Origin: Polytrichum commune
Lineage: Eukaryota > Streptophyta > Polytrichopsida > Polytrichales > Polytrichaceae
Reading direction: 5' to 3'
NCBI GenBank assembly: GCA_950295325.1
Contig: OX485804.1
Coordinates: 31,002,001 to 31,062,000, forward strand
DNA: 60,000 nt
Each line of letters begins with the position of its first letter. Position 1 is the stretch's first letter. Position numbers and translations under genes: made by a program. Positions 10,264 through 21,323 of the stretch are shown piece after piece. The notes beneath the pieces are model-generated. The model did no database searches. It had not been told where the DNA came from and was given only the letters and a program-made list of their open reading frames with translations.

Positions 10264-12505
10264 TATGTTAAGGAGGGAGTCCTCAGGTTTAACAATCTGG
10301 TCCCTAAGTGGAACTAAATCAACCCCTAACTTGTCTCAAGCAACCCATCTCTTGTTGATGGACGATTTCTTCCTTACATGCACCCCATCTAACTCGTTCA
10401 TCCGCAATCAAAAGAACTACAAATATGAAGCCAACATGCATATCTACTCGTAAATTCATGATCTGTGCAACTTGGAGATAAATAGAATGTGTGAAAATTA
10501 AAACCAGAGTGGGCAGTGGTCATGTTATTGTTGTGTCGGGAGCTTATGTGAGGGTGTTGACTCCAATCAGTGTTTTGTCATTTCAATGCAAACTTTGCAT
10601 GAACATCAAAGCTGTTTATTTTGATAAGAGTGATTTTTATTTTTTTGGTTCATGTAAAAACTGTCCTTTGTGCTCACATCAATGACCAAACAATTTAACA
10701 TATGGATACCCTCTAAGTTTTAAGGATTTCTTTACATATATATATGTGGTTAGAATATGAGACAATTCACATGTTCCAAATGCAAGGTGGCCAAGCTATT
10801 GTGCTTTGCACATTTTGGCAAGAGAATTGGTGGAGGTGGTCAATTATTGGGTTGTCCCTATCTAGTGAATCACACAAGCATTCTACTCAATTTCCAAGTG
10901 AATTTGATTGGTCACAATTTCTTATTTGGAGATAAAACTTGCCATTTTCTTTTGCATCACTTCCTTCAATTGTTATAATCTACAAATCCAAAGGGTTGTT
11001 CATGCTTATTTCCCCCCTGAAGTAGCTTACCTCCCATGCGTCAAGATACTACGGATAAATCCCATATTGATTTCAAAAGTTGTCCATGAAAACCCCACAA
11101 CCAACATCAAGCGAATGCACTCAAAACAACCCTTTTATGGGCTTGATAAATTGATACAGATTTAACTATCATGTCGTGATAGCATACCACTTGACTGTGA
11201 GTTACTGAATGTCATTTCATATAGAAGAAGTTGTTGTGAGAGTCTAATCAACTCCCCCTCAGTGATAAATGCATGCCTTTGAAGAATGTAATATGTAGAT
11301 AGTCAAGAGTCTTGATCATGTATGTGAGGGTTAATGAAACCACGTTTTGTGTTGAGTATTAAAGACCTTTGCATGCATGATAATTCCCATGTATGAATTG
11401 GTAGGCAATGGACTTGAGCAAGGGAAAAGTCTAATTTCACTGATCTTTAGACCAATTTCCATTTTCACTCTTTAACCCAACTGAAGCATGATCTGAGTTA
11501 TCTTTATATAAAAAAAATCTTAATATTTCAATACTCTTGGCATCCCTAGAGTTTTTGTGTAGATGTTTATGTTGATGTTGTGGTGAAGGTCAAATGTGAT
11601 TTTGTATTAATTTGTCCATATTTGTAGAAAAATGGAAGAGGCATGTACTCTCATGGTCTTTGAGAGGAACAAATGGATCACCATCATCGTAAACTTCCTC
11701 ACAACAATCCAATTTGCATGTGCATTGTCAACCATGAATCTTTTAACGAATCATTTGTTGAGGTCACCTTCAACCCTCAACCTTAGACAGTGTAACCTAC
11801 TGATGACCTGTTACATGAACATCACTCCTATAAGAAATAGATTTTGAAACAATCCTACGAATCTAAGGCGGAAATTTGCATGTTAGCTTAGACTTAGGCT
11901 CCCTCCGGTAATCTAGAGGTGAAGAGAAGTATCATCTTCTAGGTATACTTCAAACTCCACAAAGGTTCAAAGTATCATCTAAATATACCACTTAATCTCC
12001 CGACACCATTCCTAACACTTGATCAATCAAATGAATTCTTTAAACCTCTTTGATATCTTGATTGCATTTTCAAACATATGTCTTCCTTTTTAGTAAAGAT
12101 TTCTCCAAGACTCATAGGAATTTTCCTAGAATAAGGTGCTTAGAGTTCTTGCAAGCTTATGTTCTCCTAAGACTCTAATGTCAAGGTTAGGTGTCTTTAG
12201 GATAGAGCTAGGACCATGCCTTCCAATATTATTACCAAGTGTAAAGTTAAGGTTAAGTGATTCATCACCCCCTTTACAACTTGCATGGATTAAGTGATAA
12301 TATCCTTCATTCTTGATTTCATGTCCGTTGGTTAAAGATCTCCCTCAAATTCCTTCATGAGTTACCAAATATAATTGGTAGGCTTATTCTTTTATAGTTT
12401 AGCACTTAACCCTACCCGATTTGATCGAGGACCACTTTGATATGAAATCTTAGTTTAAACTTGAAGATGAAGTGATGATAGATTTGGCTTACTTGACGGC
12501 CTCGT
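10264..12505. other. no gene recognised
   Basis: Several short open frames (for example 10265-10453, 10744-10935, 11632-11847) show no recognisable domain and no splice context. The DNA is AT-rich without clear repeats. Confidence 0.5.
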
Positions 12506-13154
12506 ATGAATCATCTTCCACCTTTGAATATCCTTTTCAATGATGGTTTTTTTTTGGCCCCGAATAGATACCCTATGCCATTCCCCTATGACTTGGAAGA
12601 AGGAGGCAAGGGTGCTTTGCTAGACCACGTGTGTTTTAGAGCTACACTCCAATACAATGGTCTATATGGGCATGGTGCATTGGCATACGATGCTTGTGTT
12701 GTGGATGTGGTAGTAAAAATGTGGTAGGGTCGAGCTTGGGGTACAAGAGTCAGTCATGGGCAACCCCAACCATCCCAACCACCCAACATCTCCCCTCAGA
12801 GCCTAACAAGTAATTTTTCGTGCACAAATTGCCAAAGTTGCTAAAGAGCACAATGAGGCCATGGCAAATGAGCTGCCAAAGGAGATTGGCTCAAATGGCG
12901 AGCAACAAGGGGAGATGTCGAGAAGCAAGCTCAACACCGTGGCAAGGGAGTTAGTTGAAGCCTAACCTAGGAGCAACCGACCATCATAAGAGCTAGTTGG
13001 AGCTGTTGGGAATGGAGATATATGCGCGAAGGTATCGGAGCTGGTTACAGTCAAAGGGGAGTTGAGCACAAGCAAGGTGATCTCCATCTCTACTCCCAAG
13101 TTTCTTGAAATGAATGCCAAGTTGAGCAAACACTCAAAAAAGAAATATCCATAA
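12506..13154 (+). pseudogene. decayed coding region, unidentified
   Basis: An open frame at 12506-12727 encodes a peptide with RYPMPFPYDLEEGGKGALLD. After a gap, one frame from about 12815 to 13154 reads as hydrophilic, Lys/Glu-rich protein: IAKVAKEHNEAMANELPKEI first, then, after two stops near 12963-12993, a block with GELSTSKVISIS and KLSKHSKKKYP. Codon-like structure with a few in-frame stops suggests a dead gene rather than chance. The GEMSRSKLNTVARELVEA stretch faintly resembles the C-terminal exon of SWIM/MULE copy 1, but too weakly to assign a family. No function can be given. Confidence 0.4.
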
Positions 13155-13583
13155 TATGTGGAGCAGTGATAGCAAGAAACCACTATCCTACATATTTTGG
13201 CCATTTAAAAAAAACAAATTGCCCTTCACACCACCATATCAATTAGGAATGTTTTCAATTCACCAAGGAATTTGCTTGAATCACTAGATTGACTTGATTT
13301 GATCTTTGAGATATTTAAGAGCTTGAGAATAGTAAGTTGAAGGTGCTTGAATTGATTTCAAGGTGCTTGAAATGATTCTCATGATTCTTCGGGTTCTTCA
13401 ATCACAAGGTGTTTGTTTTGAAATTGACACAAAAAATTTCTTTAAAATTGGCGGGTTATTGCAAAATAATGGTTTCTTGCCAGAAACCAATTCCACACAT
13501 TCTAGCCTTTTCTTCAATGTTCTTTTGGTCTTCTTTCTCCCTAAAAATCACCCTCTTGAATTGATTCTTTAAAATTAAAGTGT

Positions 13584-13847
13584 GTGAGCATGAAGGCTAA
13601 ATTGAAGGTGCTTGATGACCCCTCGCTTCATATGTGGAGTAATATCTTCTTATCTCGACCTATGTTATCTCTCAATTTGAATCATGGGCCTCCGCTAAGG
13701 ATGTTACCTCCATGGAGAGGACATGCACGAATTGTATCCGGAGGCCTCTCCATGCATTATTTATTGTGTGATGAGCCCTTTGCATGGGAAGGTCCCCCAA
13801 TTGACATGGTTCTCCCTCCGGGAGTGGATCCCATCCCTCTTCTTTAA
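13584..13847 (+). CDS. small open frame, unidentified (87 aa)
   Basis: The frame ends in a Pro/Asp-rich tail (PPIDMVLPPGVDPIPLL). Composition is protein-like, with no domain that I recognise. It follows the decayed coding region at 12.5-13.15 kb on the same strand and could be the last exon of that dead locus. A shadow frame on the minus strand overlaps it. The ATG at 13590 is as good a start as the first. Whether it is expressed cannot be judged. Confidence 0.25.
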   Translation: MSMKAKLKVLDDPSLHMWSNIFLSRPMLSLNLNHGPPLRMLPPWRGHARIVSGGLSMHYLLCDEPFAWEGPPIDMVLPPGVDPIPLL

Positions 13848-14234
13848 CAAACATAGTTTGTACACTGGTTAAGTATTTAATTAAATCAATTATATATATT
13901 AGAAATAGACTTCTTAATTGGGTTCATAGTTAAATACTTGCTCAATGTGTGATAATTCTAGTTGATGTTGTTTGAATATTCCTAGTTCATTCTACATTTT
14001 TGCATTTTTGCAACCCAAGTTACTAGTATGACAACCTACACATCAACTTTATGCTTTCATTGCGATGCATGAAGCTTGGAGTTACCTCACCCAATGGTAT
14101 GCAATTGTTATGGTCCTTTCTTTCTTGATTGGTCTTTGTTATACTCTTGTCCCTCCATAGCATTGATGATGCTTGTGGTACAAATAGATTTATGAGGGCT
14201 TCTACCTTTTAATATTATATCGAGGTTGTCATAC
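13848..14234. other. no gene recognised
   Basis: AT-rich spacer before the foldback element; nothing recognisable. Confidence 0.5.
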
Positions 14235-14241
14235 TAAAGAG

Positions 14242-14954
14242 GGGCGGACATTAAGTCCCCCCTACCAACTATGGGGGGTGTCAGATCCGGGTTAGGGCAA
14301 CCCTCCAAGAAAATTTCTGAACCCGACCGAAAATTGTTGCTCGTCCCGTCCAACTTCGAAAAGAACATTGTCCTTACATTCTTGAAGGCCGCTTGACTAC
14401 AAATCCCATACTGAGTGCACTTCACCTTCAAGGTCTAAAATCCAATATATATGTGCACTTCCAATTAATTCTAATAAGTACATTTTAAGATTAATTGCGT
14501 ATAAATACTTGTGAAAGTAGACGGCATTACCTAAAATATGCATACTAAATCAACACACTAAATTCAAGTGTCATTTTAGAATGACAAAGACAATTTCAAA
14601 TGGTAAGTCATGAAAATTATAACCTCAATGTTAATGAGGACTTTGTAGTTTTTTTGACCTCCAAGTTAATTATGTGCTTCATTGATGGTTTCACTTCCAG
14701 AATGAAATCCCAATCAATTGCTTATTTACTAATTGGAAGTGCACATATATATTGGATTTTAAACCTTGAAGATGAAGTGCACTCAATATGGGATTTGTAG
14801 TCAAGCAACCTTCAAGAATGCAAGGGCAATGTTTTTTTCGAAGTTGGGCGGGGCTTACAGTAATTTTCGGTCAGGTTCAAAAAAATTCCTAGAGGGTTGC
14901 CCCAACCTGGATCTGACACCCCCCATAGTTCGTAGGGGGACTTCATGTCCACCC
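14242..14954. mobile_element. foldback element with ~230-bp inverted arms and 7-bp target duplication
   Basis: The two ends are long inverted copies: about 14242-14470 and 14730-14954. The outer end begins GGGCGGACATTAAG on the left and GGGTGGACATGAAG on the right (read inward). The element is bounded by an exact direct repeat TAAAGAG at 14235-14241 and 14955-14961, the expected footprint of insertion. It could be 8 bp (CTAAAGAG) if the last element base is shared. Each arm contains an open frame on opposite strands (14234-14431 minus, 14766-14957 plus) encoding near-identical peptides that share KCTQYGICSQA. This follows from the arms being copies. Long arms with a 7-8 bp duplication fit a hAT- or Mutator-related foldback element; the superfamily is not certain. 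Confidence 0.8.
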
Positions 14955-15379
14955 TAAAGAGATAGGACTGTATAGAGAGGTGATGATCCTTCGTGAATTC
15001 CTCTATCTCACAAGCATCATCAAGGCCGTGCAAGGCACCTAAGCAGAACTCCGGTTAGATGTAATTTCAACTTTACACTTGGGGTCTCAAGTAATATTGA
15101 TGAGCACTTTTGTACTCATAGGAAAAAAATTGGAATATAATAGAAGAAAAAAATGCTATAATTAGGACTGAAATTTTTGTGGGGTTTAAAATACACCATA
15201 TAGTATATGTGTACACAATGTAATGGGTCACTCACAGGCATTTTAGGTCACTCGTGGGAGCAAATGCATCTTGATTGTACAAAGCACCACCAACTTTGTT
15301 CAAACATGTGCATTTCAAGGTGATGGCAAAACCAAGTCATATTTTAAGGGCCGGCTTACACTATGGACCGGATTGTCAT

Positions 15380-15893
15380 TCAAGGGCATTGTAAGAGCGA
15401 TGATTGGTTGTTGAACTCATCTCGGCACCACTTCGGTTTACACTAAGGAAAAATAATGGCAGAGGGACCATGAAGGTCGAGGTCCCCAAAATACAATTTT
15501 CAAGGCCTAATAAATGCACTCAAATGGTCCAACGGGTTTTGCGGTAAGAGAGGCAAGAGAGGTGGTTTGGTAGGAAAAGCAGGGGCCCATGGCAAAGAAA
15601 TGCCATTATAATACTTTCTTGATGAATTTTTCTTAGGAGTCGTTCCAGGGCGTTGTAAGAGCGTTGATTAGCTACTAAAATCGTCCCGGGACCACTTCGG
15701 TTTACAATTTGAAAAAAATATCAGAGAGACCATGGAGGTCGAGGTCCCCAAAATACAATTTTCAAGGCCTAATAAATGCACTAACATGGTCCAACGGGTT
15801 TTGCGGTGAGAGAGGCAAGAGAGGTGGTCTGGTAGGAAAAAAACAGGGGCCCATGGCAAAGAAATGCCATTATAATACTTTTTTAATGAATTT
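15380..15893 (+). repeat. 262-bp tandem duplication
   Basis: Two head-to-tail copies. AAAATACAATTTTCAAGGCC occurs at 15488 and 15750, and long stretches between are identical. It lies inside the probable hAT-like element. The open frame at 15709-15966 arises in copy 2 and is interrupted at the equivalent place in copy 1. Confidence 0.9.
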
Positions 15894-16246
15894 TTTTGGG
15901 GGACTTTTTATACAATTCTTCCCACTAGGTAAGGCTCACAATTCATATTTTTCAACATCTATATGATGTTATGAATCAAAAAATAAGCAAGTTTGCCCCC
16001 TATGTGCTTATATCATATCATAGCCCATGAGACACACCATTTCTTCCGTGCCCTACCCCCTTAAACTTGCTTTCACATGTTTCATCAAACAATGTGGGAC
16101 ATCTAGAACTCAAGAATTTAAGTGCGTATTTGTTTTTTTGGTCTATCAACTGAAATGTTTGGAATTTTGGGGCGTGTAATATACCCTTGGAAAGGTCTTG
16201 AAAAAGAAATTTTGTAGTCATTTAGCGACTGAAGATTAGGGTGGTC

Positions 16247-16283
16247 AAAAGAACCACAATGGGAAAATGATTGCGGTTCTTTT
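16247..16283. repeat. hairpin, 14-bp stem
   Basis: AAAAGAACCACAAT and ATTGCGGTTCTTTT pair with one mismatch around a 9-base loop. It sits just outside the nested MITE at 16296. Confidence 0.8.
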
Positions 16284-16295
16284 TCACATAGTTTT

Positions 16296-16613
16296 CCACT
16301 ACACTAAATAGGATATTTAGTGTTTGATACACTAAATACGAACGCATACACTAAATATCAATAACCCTATAAAATTAAGTAACATTAAATGTAAAATCAA
16401 ACACTAAATACCAACTATGGTAATATGTGGAAGTTACATGTTTTAATTTAGTGTTAGTAAGGATATGAAAAAAATACATAACAATGATAAAAGGAGAATT
16501 CCAACATATCTTCTAACAATATTTATCAAAGAATTGAAATTAGTATTGAGCAAGGTACGGTGGTAACAACATGAAATCTAATCAAACACTAAATATCCTA
16601 TTCAGTGTTGTGG
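16296..16613. mobile_element. 318-bp MITE with 33-bp terminal inverted repeats
   Basis: The left terminus, read inward, begins CCACTACACTAAATAGG; the right begins CCACAACACTGAATAGG; then both continue ATATTTAGTGTTTGAT. There are only two differences in 33 bp. Each end contains a 21-bp palindrome-like motif (16302-16322, 16587-16607) of the form CACTAAATA, three bases, TATTTAGTG. The same motif occurs in the element at 5429-5642. Further copies of ACACTAAATA occur inside. The CACTA start is suggestive of a CACTA MITE, but no 3-bp duplication is seen. No coding capacity. Confidence 0.75.
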
Positions 16614-17458
16614 CAACACAAGGTACATGTCGCATGTAAATTACATTGAACATGTACAAATTAAATCGCTCATTTTTTTTTGTAAAAATTGTTGTGAGAA
16701 GATTTGCAAGCCACATCTTTGACACATGTAACAAGAAGTGAAGACAAGTGAAGCCCAAGAGAAGACAAGAGAATGATCAAACTTTAATTTTTTTCCAAAC
16801 TACCCTTTTTGGGTATGTATTAAAAAAAATCAGCACATTCACTTTTTGGTGCATGGTCATTCTTCTTGGTCCACATTTGGATTACACCTAGTGAGGGGCC
16901 CAAGACTTTCAAAACTGATTTTTCAAGAAGTCGAACCATGATCTCGGACCATTGAAAAAGGTCCTCTTCCATTTCTTGGTATGACTTCATGGTTCATAGT
17001 GTAGACCAGCCCTGAATCAACCAAACTCCAACCTCAACCTCTAGCTTGTTGGTCCCAGTACCACATGATCTAACATACAGTCTGAATATGTATAGGTATT
17101 TGTTGGAATCCGAAGTCTGCTAGGTTTGGTTTAATTTTCTTGTCTAGTTTGGAATGAATTGAAGTGGCAATCATTTCCTGTGTTTAGAAAGAGGTATGGT
17201 TGAAGTGCCTAATTTGGTTACTTACCTTAATCACAAACCTATACTTGACTGGTATGTGGTTTGGTGTGGCTCCAATAATGGATACCACACAAAGACATGT
17301 GTTTAAGAGAAATCCGATTGGGTTCAAAATATAATAACGGTGGAGTTTTCATGTAGACCGCTTTTCCACTAGATTCTAGATAATAGTGGGTTGGAGACGT
17401 CTTCACGTAGATAAACATAAGCACGCCAACAAACCACATTTTGGTGACCTACTAGAAT

Positions 17459-17499
17459 GAGTGTGTGTGTGTGTGTGTGTGTGTTTTGGGGGGGGGGGG
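17459..17499. repeat. (GT)n microsatellite followed by poly-G (12 G)
   Basis: About 12 GT units, TTT, then twelve G at 17488-17499. Confidence 0.95.
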
Positions 17500-17790
17500 C
17501 ATGGACATGGGCTGCTAGATTTCCATGTGCCCACTAAACCACATTTTAACCAACAAGTGCTAGTCACTAAAGGATTGCAAGAGGAGATCCATCCTTGGTA
17601 ACTTGGAGGAGGAGGTTAGCAAGTGGCCCCAAATTTGAGAAGATGAGAGTAGCTTGTTGACACATACGAACCCTACCCCACCAAATTCCATCTATGTTTA
17701 GGTGAGTTTGTCCTTATTCCCACTAGAATCTAGTGGGCAAGTTGCCTACATGGAAACTCACCCTAACCATTCTACATCAATCATCAACAA

Positions 17791-17838
17791 TATTATTATT
17801 ATTATTATTATTATCATCATCATCATCATCATCATCAT
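17791..17838. repeat. (TTA)n(TCA)n microsatellite
   Basis: About eight TTA units followed by about eight TCA units. Confidence 0.95.
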
Positions 17839-18255
17839 TTTATTGTATTCTATTTTATTTGGGGAATGACATTATATGACCATTTAATGAGCACAAGAAT
17901 CCCAATTGATAATGAATAAGATACTCACATGAGCTCCAAAACTTATGAGGAAAGTGGCAATGGCCGCCTATAGATAGGTTTTTTGGGCATGACAAAACAT
18001 CAAGGAAACAATCGGGGAAGACTTAAAGTGTGATTCATATAACATCTAGGTGTCAAAGATAAGTTTTAGTAGGACAATCACATAATTATGTTGAATTATT
18101 TCAAGTTTAATAAGCATCATAGGTTCATCTTAGTATAGAAATTATAACATCACTGCAAACTCAAATTTTTGGCCATACCATGTCATGTAGGCTAAATTAC
18201 AAAAGTTAGTAAGAGTAGCAAACAATAGGCAGTTAGAAATTTATCCTGAGTGGAT

Positions 18256-18441
18256 TCAAGGGGCTCTTGCTGCTCTGAGACGGTTGCAATAACCACGTCC
18301 TCCTCCCTTTTGATAAGGAGGAGATTGGGCGTTGGGAGAGTAAGCTTTTATCATTTTGCAAAAATCCGACGTAGTCTCAACATTAGCATTAGCTTTAGCA
18401 ATAGTCTTGGAAGGCAAGAGACTCAATGATTGAGTGAGGCC
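18256..18441 (-). pseudogene. coding fragment beside the CACTA element, unidentified
   Basis: A stop-free minus-strand stretch of about 61 codons, without an ATG, encodes a peptide with LLPSKTIAKANANVETTSDF, then Ser/Pro-rich sequence and GGGRGYCN, ending in a TGA at 18256. The Gly/Arg-rich segment before a Cys resembles the linker in front of a zinc knuckle in retrotransposon Gag proteins, but no knuckle follows, so this is only a suggestion. Confidence 0.3.
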
Positions 18442-18989
18442 TTAAGTCAAATCCCAAAGCGTGAGGCTTGCAAGGATTAGAAATAAACAGAAGAGTCAAG
18501 TGATTCAAACTCAAAAATGTCTTGGAAACTTTGGTAATTAAAGACTAGAAGTTGTATGAGCAATTGTCTTGGTTGTTTGTAGAAGAGAGAGCAAGTTATG
18601 TTGTTGTTTGGTTGTGTATGAAACTGCAATATAAAGCTTGTCAATGTTCATGTGGACTAGGGCAAGTAGCTTGTATTGCGTGAGCGATCACTACTACAAA
18701 ACACGTCTTTTATTCCAACACCTACTTCACTACATGTCTTTTACTACTATAAACAGTGATTGGAGGAATTATAGAAATCCACATGGGCTCGTTTGATGTC
18801 CGAATTAACTTTGCGGAGTCATAGTAGTGAAGTGGGACAACAATTCAGTTGGGAACGCTCTTGTAAACGTGTTTGGGAACGTCCAGTAGAACGTGCATGA
18901 CTGTGGGTAGTGAAGTGGTCCACATGGAGATAATGTTAAGTCCAATTGTCATGTGTTTCAGGGTTTTAGACAGAATACTCACAAAAAAT

Positions 18990-19230
18990 GACCCGTTAGT
19001 GTATATGAGTGTGTGAGTGTGAGTGTGCGTGAGTGTGAGGGAGTATGTGAAAGTATGAATGAGAATGTGTTTGAGAGTGTGAATGACAATGTATGTGTGT
19101 GAGTATGAGAGTGTGAGAGTGTGAGAGTGTGAATGAGAATATGTGACAATGTGTGTGTTAGTGTAAGAATGTGAGTAAAAATGTGTATGTGGGTAGGAGT
19201 GAAAATGTAGTTGTGAGTGTGAGAATGGAA
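18990..19230 (+). repeat. degenerate GTGTGAG array
   Basis: Loose tandem repeats of GTGTGAG/GAATGAGAATGTGT. Similar text resumes at about 21324 on the other side of the nested insertion, showing that one array was split. Confidence 0.85.
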
Positions 19231-19234
19231 GTGT

Positions 19235-21318
19235 TGATGGACGCCGTGGGTCGTTCCTTTGTAATTAGCTAAGAAGACTCACGATGAGACATCATGTAAA
19301 TTTATATTCGCTTGAGAACTACCGTGTCTCATTAATATGCTCGGTCTCGAATTAGTAATCTCTCTCTTCTCCTTGTGATATGAATATAATTATTGGAGTG
19401 AACACATTCTCATTATCATATATTCTCACTCTCAATGTAAGGCATCATTGATAATAAGAACAATTAGATTAGAGAAGGTTTCAAGAGGTATAACAATATC
19501 GTTGATAACAATATAATTTTCAATAGGTCATATAAGTCTTCAAGGAATTAAGTTCGTAATTCATAAACATCAATCACATACTTTATAATATTGCTCCATA
19601 ACTTATAATAATAAGAAAGATATTGTGTTATTGAATCTTCCTTTTTAAGCTCAAGTGTTACTACTTATAGTATTGTAACTTTGATATGTGTAACATATCG
19701 TGGTTATAACCTTATATCTAAAACACCATTGATTGTTTTGCAATGTCACGTTTTTACTTCAAAGTGTTTATTGATGACGAGAGTAATTATAACTCTCTTG
19801 AGTTTTGCTCAAGAGAGAGAACTCTTCTCTTTGATAGTTAATCTTTCACTTGTAATGACATCCAACAACTCACAAGAATCTTAAAGGTAAGAAGTTTCAA
19901 TAACAATTGTTGTGAGTAGTTAATCAATCAATCTTTGTTACTATCAATAAAATCTTTGTTACTATCCTTACAATTTACTTAAAGAATTGAATATGAGTAA
20001 GTTCAACTATCATCCATAAGTCACATAATATATATAGGTAGTTTATATTGAGAAGTTTATCTCAATTAATTGTATCTCTTTCTTAGTAATATTTAAGAAG
20101 TCTTACTCTCAATTTAATTGAAATATGCATGCAAGTCTTATCAACTCAATCTTAATCACTCTATCACTTTATATTTGGATAATTCCTTTTTGAGGAGTTC
20201 AATGATAACTTCCACTTTTAAGAGACAATCTTGTTTCTTTCATTCACGTTGTATGAATTGACGTTTGCTTCATCATAACAACATCTCTCAAAGTTCCATT
20301 GATTCTCCGAATATCCTTGAGCGCTTTGTTCTCACCCTCACACACTAATCTTTTGAGTTCTTGCTCAAAATAGTCTACTCTTCTCTCGGTTGCTTAATCA
20401 CTTAAGTTCCAAGTACCGCTTAACAACTTGTAAGTCCAATTGAGAGAGAGAGATAGATCACACATATTTGTGGAAAAGATAGTATATTGCAAAAGTACTC
20501 CGAGATGAGAGATACAAAAGGAACTCAAGTGTTTTTGACACTCAAATTTAAGATAGCTTCGTCGTATTGAAAATGAGGTGTAGTCTCCTAAAAGTGTTCC
20601 CTTTATATAGTCTTTTCTTCCTAACCCAAAATCTATATTTAAAATGGTTGTTAACTCCACTTTCCTAGATAACTACCTATCTCCGACATAGGTAGATGAT
20701 ATCTATTATAAACGGTTATAACCGTTTTACCACTCTAATGTTCGTCTTTCTAAGATTCCACTATATCTTTGTCGTGGCTACATTCCAAATCCTTTTTGAG
20801 AATCCATCAAATCTTCATATTGATTGATTTAAATTCCAATGATCATACTAGTAGAATGTACCATATTCCTATATACTCCTTAATACTTATATACTCCTCG
20901 TAATTGCTTAAATATTCTTCTTTCATAATTGTCCTTAAACAAAATCCCGTATATTCATACTAATGGAATGTAATCCTAGTCCTATATACTTTCTAATATC
21001 CCTATATACTCCTATATATTCCTCATATAAGACCTTTCATACTTACATAGTGATATTTTATCTCTAAGTTCTAAGTTTCTTTCACTAGGCCGTTGGGGAC
21101 CCATTGCCGTGGGGTAAGGGGCCCTATAACCGCGCGATTTCCTTGTATATCCGTGGAAAGGGGGGCCTAAAACCGTGGCCGAGGGCTCTCCGAGTTCCTC
21201 TTGTCTTCGGTGCTCATTCTTCGTTTCGGTGGTGATTCTTTTCTCCTCTTGGTGATGTATGTTATCGTTGGCTTCTCCATTGTGCCTCTTTTCTCTCTTA
21301 TAATGTTGTTACTCAACA
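19235..21318. mobile_element. nested TG...CA insertion, probably a 2.08-kb solo LTR
   Basis: The insertion begins TGATGGACGC and ends ACTCAACA. It is flanked by a perfect 5-bp duplication AGTGT at 19230-19234 and 21319-21323. TG...CA ends with a 5-bp duplication are the hallmark of LTR retrotransposon integration. Its first and last few hundred bases do not resemble each other, so it is a single LTR rather than a complete element. A TATA-like CTTTATATAGT lies near 20602. A short CpG-rich patch lies at 21090-21190. Imperfect repeats of CCTATATACTCCT occur at 20860-21030. It contains no recognisable gag or pol. An unrelated short element with similar ends is the alternative. Confidence 0.75.
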
Positions 21319-21323
21319 AGTGT

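Larger units (their letters stand above)
15348..17013. mobile_element. probable hAT-like non-autonomous element with nested MITE
   Basis: The left end reads AGGGCCGGCTTACACTATGG and the right end, read inward, AGGGCTGGTCTACACTATGA. About 19 of the first 23 positions agree, and the AGGGC start is hAT-like. Motifs resembling GGACCATGAAGGTC occur near both ends. The interior holds a tandem duplication (15380-15893), a hairpin (16247-16283) and a second element (16296-16613). No 8-bp duplication is seen, so the insertion is old or the ends are slightly misplaced. No transposase is encoded. Confidence 0.5.
17014..18255. other. no gene recognised
   Basis: Holds two microsatellites (17459-17499, 17791-17838). 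No coding frame of note. Confidence 0.5.
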
